From assembly GCA_944381435.1 (NCBI GenBank), contig CALWLD010000006.1, positions 28,843 to 80,939 on the forward strand: a stretch of 52,097 nt of DNA. Reading direction: 5' to 3'. The notes beneath the pieces are model-generated. The model was not told the DNA's origin. It did not search any database and saw nothing but the letters and a program-made list of their open reading frames with translations. Shown here in pieces: positions 35,524-43,463 of this stretch (its first letter is position 1; every line of letters begins with the position of its first letter). Both the position numbers and the translations under genes were made by a program. The stretch comes from an uncultured Clostridia bacterium (lineage in GTDB: Bacteria > Bacillota > Clostridia > Lachnospirales > CAG-274).

Positions 35524-37623
35524 CTATTTTTTATTTTCTACAGGTGCTACATATTCTTGCAATAAAGATTGCCAGTTAGACACACCTGAGTTTATTAAGT
35601 AATTTTTATAATTGTTATATGCACCAACAGGTACAATAATTTTTTGCAACTTGTTAGAGCCTATAAACATATTATAACCAAAAGAATTTAATTGTAAAGC
35701 ATTAAATTGTACAGTTTTTAAGTTGCTACAATATGAAAGTGCCTCATCATCTATATTTTGTAGGCTAGAAGGAAGAACAAGGTTTTCTACGTTACTACCT
35801 GTGAAAGCTTGTGATTTGATAGTTTTAACGCCTTCCTTAACATTTATCCTATTAATGTTAGCATTTAAAAAGGCTTGCTCTTCGATAGTTTCTACGTTAA
35901 CTCCTAGATTTAAGATAGCTATGTTAGCTTGCTCAAAGGCACGAGGGCTTATAGTTTTTGTTTGGTCTAGCATAGTAAAGCTATCTAGCTTTTTATCAGC
36001 AGGATATTTTATTAAGGTTGTTTTATCTTTGTTATATAAAACATTGTTGTATGTAGAAAAGTATTGGTTCATATAAGAAACATTAAATCCACCAAGGTTA
36101 GGTATATTGTCGAAAGCACTGTCACCTATTTTTTCCACATTATCTTGTATAGTTATAAAGCCATAAAATTTGCTTGCATCTTTAAATGCATAAGGTAAAA
36201 TTTCTTTTACAGACATAGGGACATTAAAATTAGTTAAAGATTTTTTTGGTGGATATTTAATAAGCTTATTTTTATCTTTATCGTATAATATTCCGTCTTG
36301 AGAAGATAGATATTGGTTTTTATCGTCTACATTAAATGCATCTATGGATAATGCATTAACAAGTGCATCTTCTTTGATAGAGCTTGTTTGTTCTGGAATA
36401 TTTATATAAGATACCTCTCTTTTAGGCGGTACATATACAAGGCTAGCTCTACCATTTGTATATAAAACATTGTTATCCACTTCAAAATATTTACTACCTT
36501 TTGTAGATACTGTTGATATGTTATCACAATTTAAAAATACATTGTTACCTATATTTTTTAAATCTCTTTTAATAGTTAAGCTAGGTATTTTATTGCAATT
36601 TAAGAAAGCTTCATCTTTTATTGTTTGTAAATTATCGTTAAGCTCTATATTTTTAAGGTTTTCACAGTTTGCAAAAGCTTGATAATCTATAGATAAAAGG
36701 CTACTTGGAGCTACAAAGCTTTCTATGCCACTATCATAGAATGCAAATTTTTCTATGTTAGCAAGCCCATCTTTAAATGATACACTTTTAAGATTTTTAC
36801 AACCATAGAAAGAATATTCTGGTAAAGATTTTATCCTATAAGGAATTTCTATGCTTCTTATATTGCTGTTATAGAAGGTAGCTTTTCCCATATTTTCAAG
36901 GTATGTAGATAAATAAACACTTTGTACAGAAGAATTTGCAAAAGCATAATCTCCTAATGTTTTAAGTTTAATTATACCTGATACCTCTATTAGCTTTTTA
37001 GAATTTGCAAAAGCATAAGAGCTTATTTCCTCTAGGCTAGAATTTGCTATTAAGCGTTCTAGCTTGTTGTTGTTATAGAAAGCTCCTTGCTCTATTTTTT
37101 TTACGCTAAAAGGTAATGTATAATTAGTGTTTGTTTTACCTGCAGGATATGTAATAAGTGTATCTTTAGATACGTTAAATAGAACACCGTCTATAGATGC
37201 ATATCTGTTGGCACCAGGGGTTACGTTTATACTTTTTAAGCTTTGACAATCTGTAAAAGCTTGGTTACCTATGCTTTTAACGCTATCAGGGATATTTACT
37301 GTTTCTATTATATTGTTTTGGAAGAACGCATAAGGAGCTATGCTATCTACTGTGTAAGTTTTGCCTTGATACACAACTGTTTTTGGTATGTTAAGAGATT
37401 TTACCTTAACATCTTTACCGCTAGATATAGAAACAAAGCCTTGAAGGGTTTCTTTTGCATCTTGAGTTATTGTATATGTTATACCGTTTTGTGTAAAGCT
37501 TTTTTCTTTATCTATTGATACGTTTTGAACAGGGAAATTTACATTTAGGCTGTTAGCAAAGATAGGCATTACAGAAGATACGCTAATTGCTAATGATAAT
37601 AAAAGGGCTAAATGCTTTTTCAT
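35524..37623 (-). CDS. secreted BspA-type leucine-rich repeat protein
   Basis: 699 residues with signal peptide (about 1-25; MKKHLALLLSLAISVSSVMP) and a long array of LRR_5/BspA repeats. Each has a core like SVKSIGNQAFTDCQSLKSIN or LQTIKDEAFLNC. Three interspersed blocks of the type YSSQDGVLYNKDKTTLIKYP interrupt the array, as is usual for this family. No sortase motif or S-layer domain was seen, so the attachment mode is unknown. Such proteins bind host or bacterial surfaces. The ATG at 37623 is chosen because AGAGGTG precedes it; an ATG 18 nt upstream is in frame but overlaps that site. Confidence 0.9.
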   Translation of the reverse strand: MKKHLALLLSLAISVSSVMPIFANSLNVNFPVQNVSIDKEKSFTQNGITYTITQDAKETLQGFVSISSGKDVKVKSLNIPKTVVYQGKTYTVDSIAPYAFFQNNIIETVNIPDSVKSIGNQAFTDCQSLKSINVTPGANRYASIDGVLFNVSKDTLITYPAGKTNTNYTLPFSVKKIEQGAFYNNNKLERLIANSSLEEISSYAFANSKKLIEVSGIIKLKTLGDYAFANSSVQSVYLSTYLENMGKATFYNSNIRSIEIPYRIKSLPEYSFYGCKNLKSVSFKDGLANIEKFAFYDSGIESFVAPSSLLSIDYQAFANCENLKNIELNDNLQTIKDEAFLNCNKIPSLTIKRDLKNIGNNVFLNCDNISTVSTKGSKYFEVDNNVLYTNGRASLVYVPPKREVSYINIPEQTSSIKEDALVNALSIDAFNVDDKNQYLSSQDGILYDKDKNKLIKYPPKKSLTNFNVPMSVKEILPYAFKDASKFYGFITIQDNVEKIGDSAFDNIPNLGGFNVSYMNQYFSTYNNVLYNKDKTTLIKYPADKKLDSFTMLDQTKTISPRAFEQANIAILNLGVNVETIEEQAFLNANINRINVKEGVKTIKSQAFTGSNVENLVLPSSLQNIDDEALSYCSNLKTVQFNALQLNSFGYNMFIGSNKLQKIIVPVGAYNNYKNYLINSGVSNWQSLLQEYVAPVENKK

Positions 37624-37823
37624 AAATAACACCTCTTTCATATATTAATTTATATATTTATATATCTATTTATATATATTATACCATAACACCATATATA
37701 AAACAATAAATAATATACATTATTATACATTTTATATTTAAAAATAATAAATATATTGTATAATATAAAAAGGCTAACACAAGGGCCAAGGTTATGTATA
37801 AAAAGATAAATACAAAATAATCT

Positions 37824-38265
37824 CTGTTAGATGATAAAGTTTTTAAAATTTTTATGAAAGACAAATTATAGAAATATTATTAGATAAATAAAAGAAATAT
37901 TATATGTAGATACAGAAAAGGAAATAACAGGCCTTGGTATGGAAAGGGGTATACGATATGATGTATAGCTACAGGTGGCAAGATAAGAATACTTATCAGA
38001 AATATTTATAGTATGTCAATCTATACTTAATAAATACGCTATAAGAAAAGGCGAAAATAAATACATAAAAGTAACAGAAACTTACATAATATTCATATGT
38101 GATTTTGGCTTTTTTGGTGATAACCTTGTAGAAGATAACATTGTAAATTATTGTACGGAAAGGAACAAAATATGCTATTATAAAACAAATAAAAAGATAA
38201 TTAACTTAAAAGGCAAAAACATTGGAAACTATAAAATAAATAAATTAATTAATAAAGTTATTTAA
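37824..38265 (+). pseudogene. degraded Rpn/PD-(D/E)XK family transposase
   Basis: Two reading frames together give a recognisable but broken Rpn-family (recombination-promoting nuclease/transposase) protein. From 37824 the frame reads LLDDKVFKIFMKDKL then stops. From 37894 another frame reads EKEITGLGMERGIRYDV, two stop codons, then ETYIIFICDFGFFGDNL, VNYCTERNKICYY and a natural end at 38265. GIRYDV and the DF.FFGDNL block are hallmarks of this family. At least one frameshift and two internal stops make it non-functional. The catalytic core between the halves is largely missing. Confidence 0.7.
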
Positions 38266-38339
38266 GAAAAATGAATATTATATGACATAGGAAGAGATAG
38301 AAAGATATTTATAATGATATAAAATAAATAAAAAAGTGA

Positions 38340-38380
38340 AATAGCAGAGGGTGAAGACAAAGTCTTAAACCTCTGCTATT
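38340..38380 (+). terminator. decayed terminator behind the pseudogene
   Basis: AATAGCAGAGG and CCTCTGCTATT form the outer stem, AAGAC/GTCTT the inner stem, with an unpaired GTG/AAA bulge between. Same core as the other GGTGAAGAC hairpins, here imperfect. Confidence 0.6.
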
Positions 38381-38767
38381 TTAATTAAGGGGGATAGGGC
38401 ATAACCATTTATATTACAGCTATAAAAAGATACATAACATTAAAAAGATTAAATACATTTTTGTTACTAAAATATTTCTTTATTTAAAATATGTTTTCCT
38501 ATATAAAATATATTAAAATTAATATATAAACATTACTATATTGTAACTAATATTACAGCTATATTACAAATGGACAAAAGCTATTGCAAAAAGGAAAAAG
38601 AGGTGTTATATTATATACAAGCAAGGCAAACAAAACAAAGCAAGCTACAAAAAGAAAAAGAAAAACATAAACTATTAGGAAAAACAACCTTCATTTTATA
38701 GGGGTTAGGCATAGTTTATTGTATATTACAACAAATGTTACAATAATGTTACATTTTATAAAACCTA
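38381..38767. other. long non-coding region upstream of the S-layer-like gene
   Basis: No supported gene. A 43-codon frame at 38571-38702 (MDKSYCKKEKEVLYYIQARQ...) has no clear ribosome site and could be a further remnant of the Rpn-like transposase tail. TATTACAGCTATA occurs at 38412-38424 and again at 38551-38563, and TATTACA recurs at 11-nt spacing (38551, 38562). Confidence 0.4.
38724..38753 (+). promoter_or_regulatory. helically phased repeats upstream of the S-layer promoter
   Basis: TATTACA at 38724, TGTTACA at 38736 and TGTTACA at 38747 lie 12 and 11 bp apart and end 14 bp before the -35. One-turn spacing places them on one face of DNA, as expected for activator binding, UP-element-like contacts or DNA bending. 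The binding protein is unknown. Confidence 0.45.
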
Positions 38768-38796
38768 TTGACGACATAAGTTTGCAATGCTATAAT
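38768..38796 (+). promoter_or_regulatory. strong sigma-A promoter of the S-layer-like gene
   Basis: TTGACG (38768-38773), 17 bp, TATAAT (38791-38796). The leader of about 60 nt ends in AGGAGG. Near-consensus form suits an abundant protein. Confidence 0.85.
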
Positions 38797-38861
38797 GTTA
38801 TTAAAGTTGTTTAACTAATGCAAGTTAGTTATTAGCTTAAATTTTTAGGAGGAATTATATA

Positions 38862-41800
38862 ATGAAAAGAAAAATTGCGATATTATTATCAGCTATGATG
38901 GTTACAAGCGCAGTGCCATTTAGCGTAAACGCTGCTCAATTAAAATCTGACAGCATCTTAAACACTGCTTCTGCTAAAGCAGGTGAAACTATCGACCCTG
39001 CAGCTAGCAAATATAGCGAATCTGGTGAATTTAATACTGCTGACAAATTAAGAGGTAGACAAAGCGTATTAAAAATTAACCTTAACGATGACAACACAGA
39101 TATGATACCAGCTGGTACTAGCTTCTATGTTGATTTAGAAAATGGTACTTTCCCAGAAAATAGCACTGATTTCCAAAATATGTTTAGATACAGAAACATT
39201 GACGGTACAGGTAAAAAAGTTGATGAAACTGCAGTAAGCGGTGCTAAAACTTTAACACAAGTTTGGGAAATTTTATCTAACAAAACATCTACTGCTATCC
39301 AAGATGCTGAAAGCGTTTTAACAGCTAAAGCTGTTGAAGTAAAAGGTAGTAATACAGATAATTATTCTGGTTTTATTTCAGCTATGCAAAGCACAGTTGA
39401 TGAAGAACTTGAAAAATTAGTTGGTACAACTCCAGAATTACTTCACATTCCTTACACAGTTAATTATGTAAGCCCAACAAGAATTGAAGTTAAAACTATG
39501 GTTGATATGACAAACAGCGATAAAAAAATAACTTCTATTGGTAGTGCTAAAACAGTTGCAGATTTAAAAGTTACTTATTATGCAGGTAGTGTTGCAATAA
39601 CTGAAGGTAACTATGATGATAATGATGAAAACATTGATAAAGTTGTTATTTCACTAGTAGGTGATAATGCAACTTTAGAAAACCCATACATTGCATTACC
39701 TTTAGGTGGTGTTATAGCTGATGGTAACGGTGCTGTTAAAGCTAAAGTTGACGCTGGTTATACTAACAAAGTTGTAGGTGGCGAATATACTATCACTCAA
39801 GGTTTAGAAGGTGGTAGCACTACATTAGTATACGATGAGAAAAACGTTAAATCTTTCGAAGATTATGTTACTTTAGAAACAGTAACTATTAGAGAAAACG
39901 TAAGAGATACACTTGGTAAATCTAACAAAAAAGATGAAGCTGAAATCACTTTAAGAGTTGGTGGCGGTTTCAAATTTAAAAATAACGTTACAGTAAATAA
40001 TGATGGTACTAGCAATACTGCTAAAGTAGTATTAGAAGGTTCTAGTAGCAAAATTACAATTAGCGATATTAGCAATCCTAACGAAAGTACAATCAAATTT
40101 AAAGTATCTGGTTTAGGTACTGGCCGTACTAGCCGTATTGGTTTAGCTATCCAAGGTTTACAAATTGAAGCTAGCAACGATAAAAACTATGGTGACGTAG
40201 AACTTTCTGTATCTGGTGATGGTATCAGCGGTCAAACTGTAAAAGTTGCTAAAAGAGAACAATTAGGTTTCAAATTAGAAACTACTAAAGACGCTCAAGA
40301 TATTATATCAGGTAGACATTATGCAAACACTAACAATGCATCTATGGTAGAAGCAGATAACACTACTGTAGAAGTTAAATTCTCAGAAGCTGTACCTAAT
40401 ACATTAGTTACAACAAGAGCTTTAGATTTTAACGTTCCTGATGGTGTTAAAATTGTAGATGCTACAATCGAAAACAAAAAGAATATAAATGCAGAAGATA
40501 ATGATTTTGAAATCATCAACAATGGTAAAACTTTAAGATTAAAAAGAAATTCTAAAGTAACTAGTGGCACTGGTGATGTATATGATGTAACTGGTGATAG
40601 AAGCAAAGTTTTAGCTAGCTTCACAATGAAACTTAACTTATCTGTAGACCCATCTTTCACAGGTGATGTTAAATTAAGCGTTGTTGGTGGCGGTCAAGCT
40701 GAAGGTACTACTCCTGATGTAGTTGTTGCTAAAGCTAAAGCTCCTTTTGAAATCAAAACTCAAACTACTAAAGTAGATTTAGGTTACCAAGATTACAACA
40801 CTGCAGACATATCTATCGTTGAAACTAAACCTGGTATGTTCTTAGAAGGTGAAACTGCTACATTAAACTTAGTTGCTCCTTATGGTGTTGGTGAAGTTGG
40901 TTTCTCTGCTGCTACTTTCGAAGTGACTGGTGGCGAATTAAACATTAAAGAAAAAGATTTCAAAGTTAGCAATGGTCAAATTAGCTTTAAAGTAGATAGA
41001 GCTTCTTACAAAAACCCATCTACTATGACAATCAAAAACGTTAAAATCGGTTCTACTCGTTCTGTACCATTTGGTAGCTATAGCTTAGCTATTGGTGGTA
41101 AAGCTGTTATCAACAACTATGCAGAAGAAAACGATAAAAACGTAACAGTTGCATACGATAAAACAGTTTCATTAGATACTGCTTTAACTGATACTGCAGC
41201 TGCTACTGGTTTACACTACCAAAACAATGAAGAGTACTATGAAGTTAAAGACTATGTAAACGTAGTTACTGCTACTGGTACTTTCAACGAAACTGTTAAA
41301 GTAACAGTTGGTGAAAAAACTGTTCTTGTTGGCGACCAAGCTATCGATATGGACGTAGCTCCTTATATCCAAGCTTCTAGCAACAGCACAATGGTTCCTT
41401 TAAGATTTGTTTCTGTAGCTTTAGGTGTAGATAGCGAAAACGTAACTAACCCTGATGCTTCTAACAAAATCGCTTGGGACGCAAACACTAAAACTACTAC
41501 AATCTACTACGGTGCAGGTACTGGCCAAAAAATTATTCAATTCCAAGCTGGTAGCAACATTATGACTGTAGATGGTACTAGAATTCCTATGGAATATGGC
41601 GTTAAAGCTGAAATCAAAGACGGCAGAATGTTCGTTCCTTTCAGAGCTTTAGGTCAAGCTTTAGGTGTAACTGTAACTTGGGATGCTGATACTAGAACTG
41701 CTATCTACAACGAAAGCAATGCTAGAAACACAAACAGCACTACAACTACAGCTACTACTACAGCTACAACTACTGAAACTACAACTGTAAGTGGTTCAAC

Positions 41801-41873
41801 TACAGAATCTACAACTGAAAGCACTACTGCTTCTACAGATTCTACAACTGAAACTACTACAGCTAAACAATAA
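38862..41873 (+). CDS. S-layer-like major surface protein with Cu-amine-oxidase-like domains
   Basis: 1003-residue secreted protein. Signal peptide about 1-24 (ends FSVNAA). Residues about 25-820 are beta-rich, Thr/Val/Gly-rich repeats without recognised catalytic residues. Two copper-amine-oxidase N-terminal-like units follow (about 835-955: NSTMVPLRFVSVALGVDSEN and MFVPFRALGQALGVTVTWDA). The last 40 residues are a Thr/Ser/Glu tail (TTETTTVSGSTTESTTEST). Codon use differs from neighbours (more GGT, AAC, GCT, TTC and ACT; higher GC), as in highly expressed genes. Together with the near-consensus promoter, this suggests a main cell-surface layer protein. Identity as an S-layer subunit is inferred; no SLH domain is present. 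Confidence 0.82.
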   Translation: MKRKIAILLSAMMVTSAVPFSVNAAQLKSDSILNTASAKAGETIDPAASKYSESGEFNTADKLRGRQSVLKINLNDDNTDMIPAGTSFYVDLENGTFPENSTDFQNMFRYRNIDGTGKKVDETAVSGAKTLTQVWEILSNKTSTAIQDAESVLTAKAVEVKGSNTDNYSGFISAMQSTVDEELEKLVGTTPELLHIPYTVNYVSPTRIEVKTMVDMTNSDKKITSIGSAKTVADLKVTYYAGSVAITEGNYDDNDENIDKVVISLVGDNATLENPYIALPLGGVIADGNGAVKAKVDAGYTNKVVGGEYTITQGLEGGSTTLVYDEKNVKSFEDYVTLETVTIRENVRDTLGKSNKKDEAEITLRVGGGFKFKNNVTVNNDGTSNTAKVVLEGSSSKITISDISNPNESTIKFKVSGLGTGRTSRIGLAIQGLQIEASNDKNYGDVELSVSGDGISGQTVKVAKREQLGFKLETTKDAQDIISGRHYANTNNASMVEADNTTVEVKFSEAVPNTLVTTRALDFNVPDGVKIVDATIENKKNINAEDNDFEIINNGKTLRLKRNSKVTSGTGDVYDVTGDRSKVLASFTMKLNLSVDPSFTGDVKLSVVGGGQAEGTTPDVVVAKAKAPFEIKTQTTKVDLGYQDYNTADISIVETKPGMFLEGETATLNLVAPYGVGEVGFSAATFEVTGGELNIKEKDFKVSNGQISFKVDRASYKNPSTMTIKNVKIGSTRSVPFGSYSLAIGGKAVINNYAEENDKNVTVAYDKTVSLDTALTDTAAATGLHYQNNEEYYEVKDYVNVVTATGTFNETVKVTVGEKTVLVGDQAIDMDVAPYIQASSNSTMVPLRFVSVALGVDSENVTNPDASNKIAWDANTKTTTIYYGAGTGQKIIQFQAGSNIMTVDGTRIPMEYGVKAEIKDGRMFVPFRALGQALGVTVTWDADTRTAIYNESNARNTNSTTTTATTTATTTETTTVSGSTTESTTESTTASTDSTTETTTAKQ

Positions 41874-41893
41874 TTAATATTTAATTATTATAT

Positions 41894-41922
41894 AAAAAGC
41901 CTCCTTTTTAGGAGGCTTTTTT
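41894..41922 (+). terminator. terminator of the S-layer-like gene
   Basis: AAAAAGCCTCC / GGAGGCTTTTT with a 6-nt loop and T6, 20 nt beyond the stop codon. Confidence 0.93.
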
Positions 41923-41927
41923 GTTTA

Positions 41928-42034
41928 TTACAATTAAGATATGACTTAATTTTTGAAATAAAATTAAAATTTATAAAGGGGTTTATATTTTTAATTTTAG
42001 GCTGTATACTGTTTTTAGTGGCGGTTCAAAAAAT
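41928..42034 (+). repeat. dispersed intergenic repeat, copy D (diverged)
   Basis: TTACAATTAAGATATGAC then TTAATTTT repeats the left palindrome of copies B and C (AATTAAG/CTTAATT). Further on, GGGGTTTATATTTTTAATT and TTTTAGG...CTGTTTTT followed by TTCAAAAAATAA keep the same order of blocks. It begins directly after the T-tract of the S-layer gene terminator and overlaps the hairpin at 42001. Confidence 0.6.
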
Positions 42035-42067
42035 AACCAAAGCTAAACAGTATACAGTCTTTTTTTG
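42001..42067 (+). terminator. nested hairpin with T-tract at the left edge of the accessory module
   Basis: GGCTGTATACTGTTT pairs with AAACAGTATACAGTC (one G-T pair), enclosing a second hairpin CGGTT...AACC, followed by T7. It works on paper as a terminator, but its size and inner stem also fit a structured RNA or an element end. Confidence 0.55.
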
Positions 42068-42105
42068 TTGTGCAATTTTACAATGCTTATAAAGGGGTGG
42101 TTTTA

Positions 42106-42297
42106 ATAGATAAATTGAAACAAATAAAAATATATAACAAAATATTTATAGAAGGTGATTTAGTTGAAGTATTCACAGAAGAAGATATTATTAAGTGTCA
42201 TATAAAAGAAATAAGAAATGATTTTATTTTAATAAAAAAGATAGTTGATAAATCTGTAATAGATATAAGGTTAGAGGATATAAAAGATATATTCTGA
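42106..42297 (+). CDS. small basic beta-rich hypothetical protein
   Basis: About 63 residues if translation begins near 42106. The visible frame runs from a GTG at 42070, but AAGGGGTGG at 42091-42099 points to a start just after it; the codon at the right distance is ATA (42106), and TTG (42115) is the nearest normal start. The sequence IFIEGDLVEVFTEEDIIKCH and DFILIKKIV alternates strands like a small Sm/SH3-type barrel. First gene of the accessory module; function unknown. Confidence 0.5.
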   Translation: MDKLKQIKIYNKIFIEGDLVEVFTEEDIIKCHIKEIRNDFILIKKIVDKSVIDIRLEDIKDIF

Positions 42298-42359
42298 TTA
42301 TTAATGTAAATCTAATGTTATGACTATAATAAAATTTAAAATAAAAAGGAGGTGTGTTT

Positions 42360-42842
42360 ATGAAACATATTAAAGTATTAGAAGAAACAAAAGATGCGAT
42401 TTTTTTAAAAGTTGAAAATGACAGTTGTCCTTATTGTAAAAGTAAAAATTTAAGGAACAAAGGTAACAGCAATATAAAGCTATCCAAGAAGTGTATTGCA
42501 GACTTTATGAATAAAGATGTAAATATTAAGAAGATAAAGTATACTTGCAAAGATTGCAACAAGACATTTACAGAAAAAACATTTTTTAAAAATATTGAAG
42601 ATGCAAGATTTAAAGATTATTTAAAAATTTTATTAGATAGAAATATAATAAATACTTTTAAAATAAATGAAATCTATAAAAAAGAGCTAAAACTAGATGA
42701 TGATTGGGTTTTACTTAAAGAAAATAAGATTCTAACACTTTTAAATATAAAAACATTAGAAATTAAGGAGTTTATTAAATTTCAAAAAAACAAAAAAGAA
42801 AAAACAATAATATTTAATGAATTTAAAAGGAAAGGACGATAA
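42360..42842 (+). CDS. orphan ISL3-type zinc-finger protein
   Basis: 160 residues. The first 80 resemble the N-terminal zinc finger of ISL3-family transposases: CPYCKSKNLRNKG, a spacer, then KIKYTCKDCNKTFTEKTFF. The DDE catalytic domain that should follow is absent. Instead there are about 80 Lys-rich helical residues ending KRKGR. AAGGAGGTG precedes the ATG at 42360. It could be a truncated transposase or a recruited DNA-binding regulator; the intact frame and good ribosome site favour a functional small protein. Confidence 0.65.
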   Translation: MKHIKVLEETKDAIFLKVENDSCPYCKSKNLRNKGNSNIKLSKKCIADFMNKDVNIKKIKYTCKDCNKTFTEKTFFKNIEDARFKDYLKILLDRNIINTFKINEIYKKELKLDDDWVLLKENKILTLLNIKTLEIKEFIKFQKNKKEKTIIFNEFKRKGR

Positions 42843-42972
42843 GCATAAATTAAAAATATGAATTTTAACACAAATTTCTATCAATTTAGAAAATTATATT
42901 TTATTTTATATGTGTAGTAGAAATATTCTTATTTTGATTGTTTATTATGAGATATTTAAGGAGTAATTAATT

Positions 42973-43140
42973 ATGAATAATAGAAGAGATGAAAAAAGAT
43001 TGAACAAGCTTTTAGAAGAAGATTTAAGTTTTAAAGAAGAATGTTTAAGATATATTTTAGGTGATGAAATATTAAATCAATTAATATCTGAAAATAAAGA
43101 TTTTATTAAAGATGTAAATATTAAAGGAGGATACAATTAA
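42973..43140 (+). CDS. small hypothetical protein upstream of ssb
   Basis: 55 residues (MNNRRDEKRLNKLLEEDLSF...), charged and helical. AAGGAG lies 9 nt before the ATG, and its 3' end contains the AAAGGAGG ribosome site of the next gene, one nucleotide away, so it is probably translated together with ssb. No family recognised. Confidence 0.6.
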   Translation: MNNRRDEKRLNKLLEEDLSFKEECLRYILGDEILNQLISENKDFIKDVNIKGGYN

Positions 43141-43141
43141 T

Positions 43142-43441
43142 ATGAATACAGTAAACTTAATCGGAAGATTAACAAAAGACCCCGATATATCATTTATAAA
43201 CATAAATGGGGAACAAAAAAAGATGGCAAAATATACTTTAGCAGTAGATAGCATAGGTAAAAAACAAGTTAATTTTATACTATGTTCTGTAATAGATAAA
43301 GGAGCAGAATGGGCTGAAAATCATATAAAGAAAGGCTCAAGAGTAGCTGTTGTAGGTTCTATAGAAACTAGCAATTATAAAAAGAATGGCATAGATATAA
43401 TAAAAGCAGAAATAAACGTTAAAGAGCAATATTTTGCATAA
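43142..43441 (+). CDS. ssb: short single-stranded DNA-binding protein
   Basis: 99-residue OB-fold SSB: MNTVNLIGRLTKDPDISF, AKYTLAVD, VNFILCSVIDKGAEWAENHI, KGSRVAVVGSIETSNY. Chromosomal SSBs run to 150 or more residues and end in an acidic DDxIPF tip that recruits repair proteins; that tail is missing. Short SSBs of this sort belong to plasmids, phages and integrative elements, in line with topB and a Rep-like gene nearby. Confidence 0.88.
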   Translation: MNTVNLIGRLTKDPDISFININGEQKKMAKYTLAVDSIGKKQVNFILCSVIDKGAEWAENHIKKGSRVAVVGSIETSNYKKNGIDIIKAEINVKEQYFA

Positions 43442-43463
43442 TATTTAAAAAGGAGATAAATAA

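Noticed and set aside
35723..37518. Several plus-strand frames (for example 35723-36076, 36470-36682, 37243-37518)
   Set aside because: They are antisense shadows of the BspA-type LRR gene, with no start signals.
38571..38702. 43-codon gene upstream of the S-layer-like gene
   Set aside because: No clear ribosome site, Lys/Gln-rich composition, and position beside a decayed transposase make a remnant more likely than a gene.
39863..40660. Minus-strand frames opposite the S-layer-like gene
   Set aside because: Shadow frames of a codon-biased gene; no start signals or protein-like composition.
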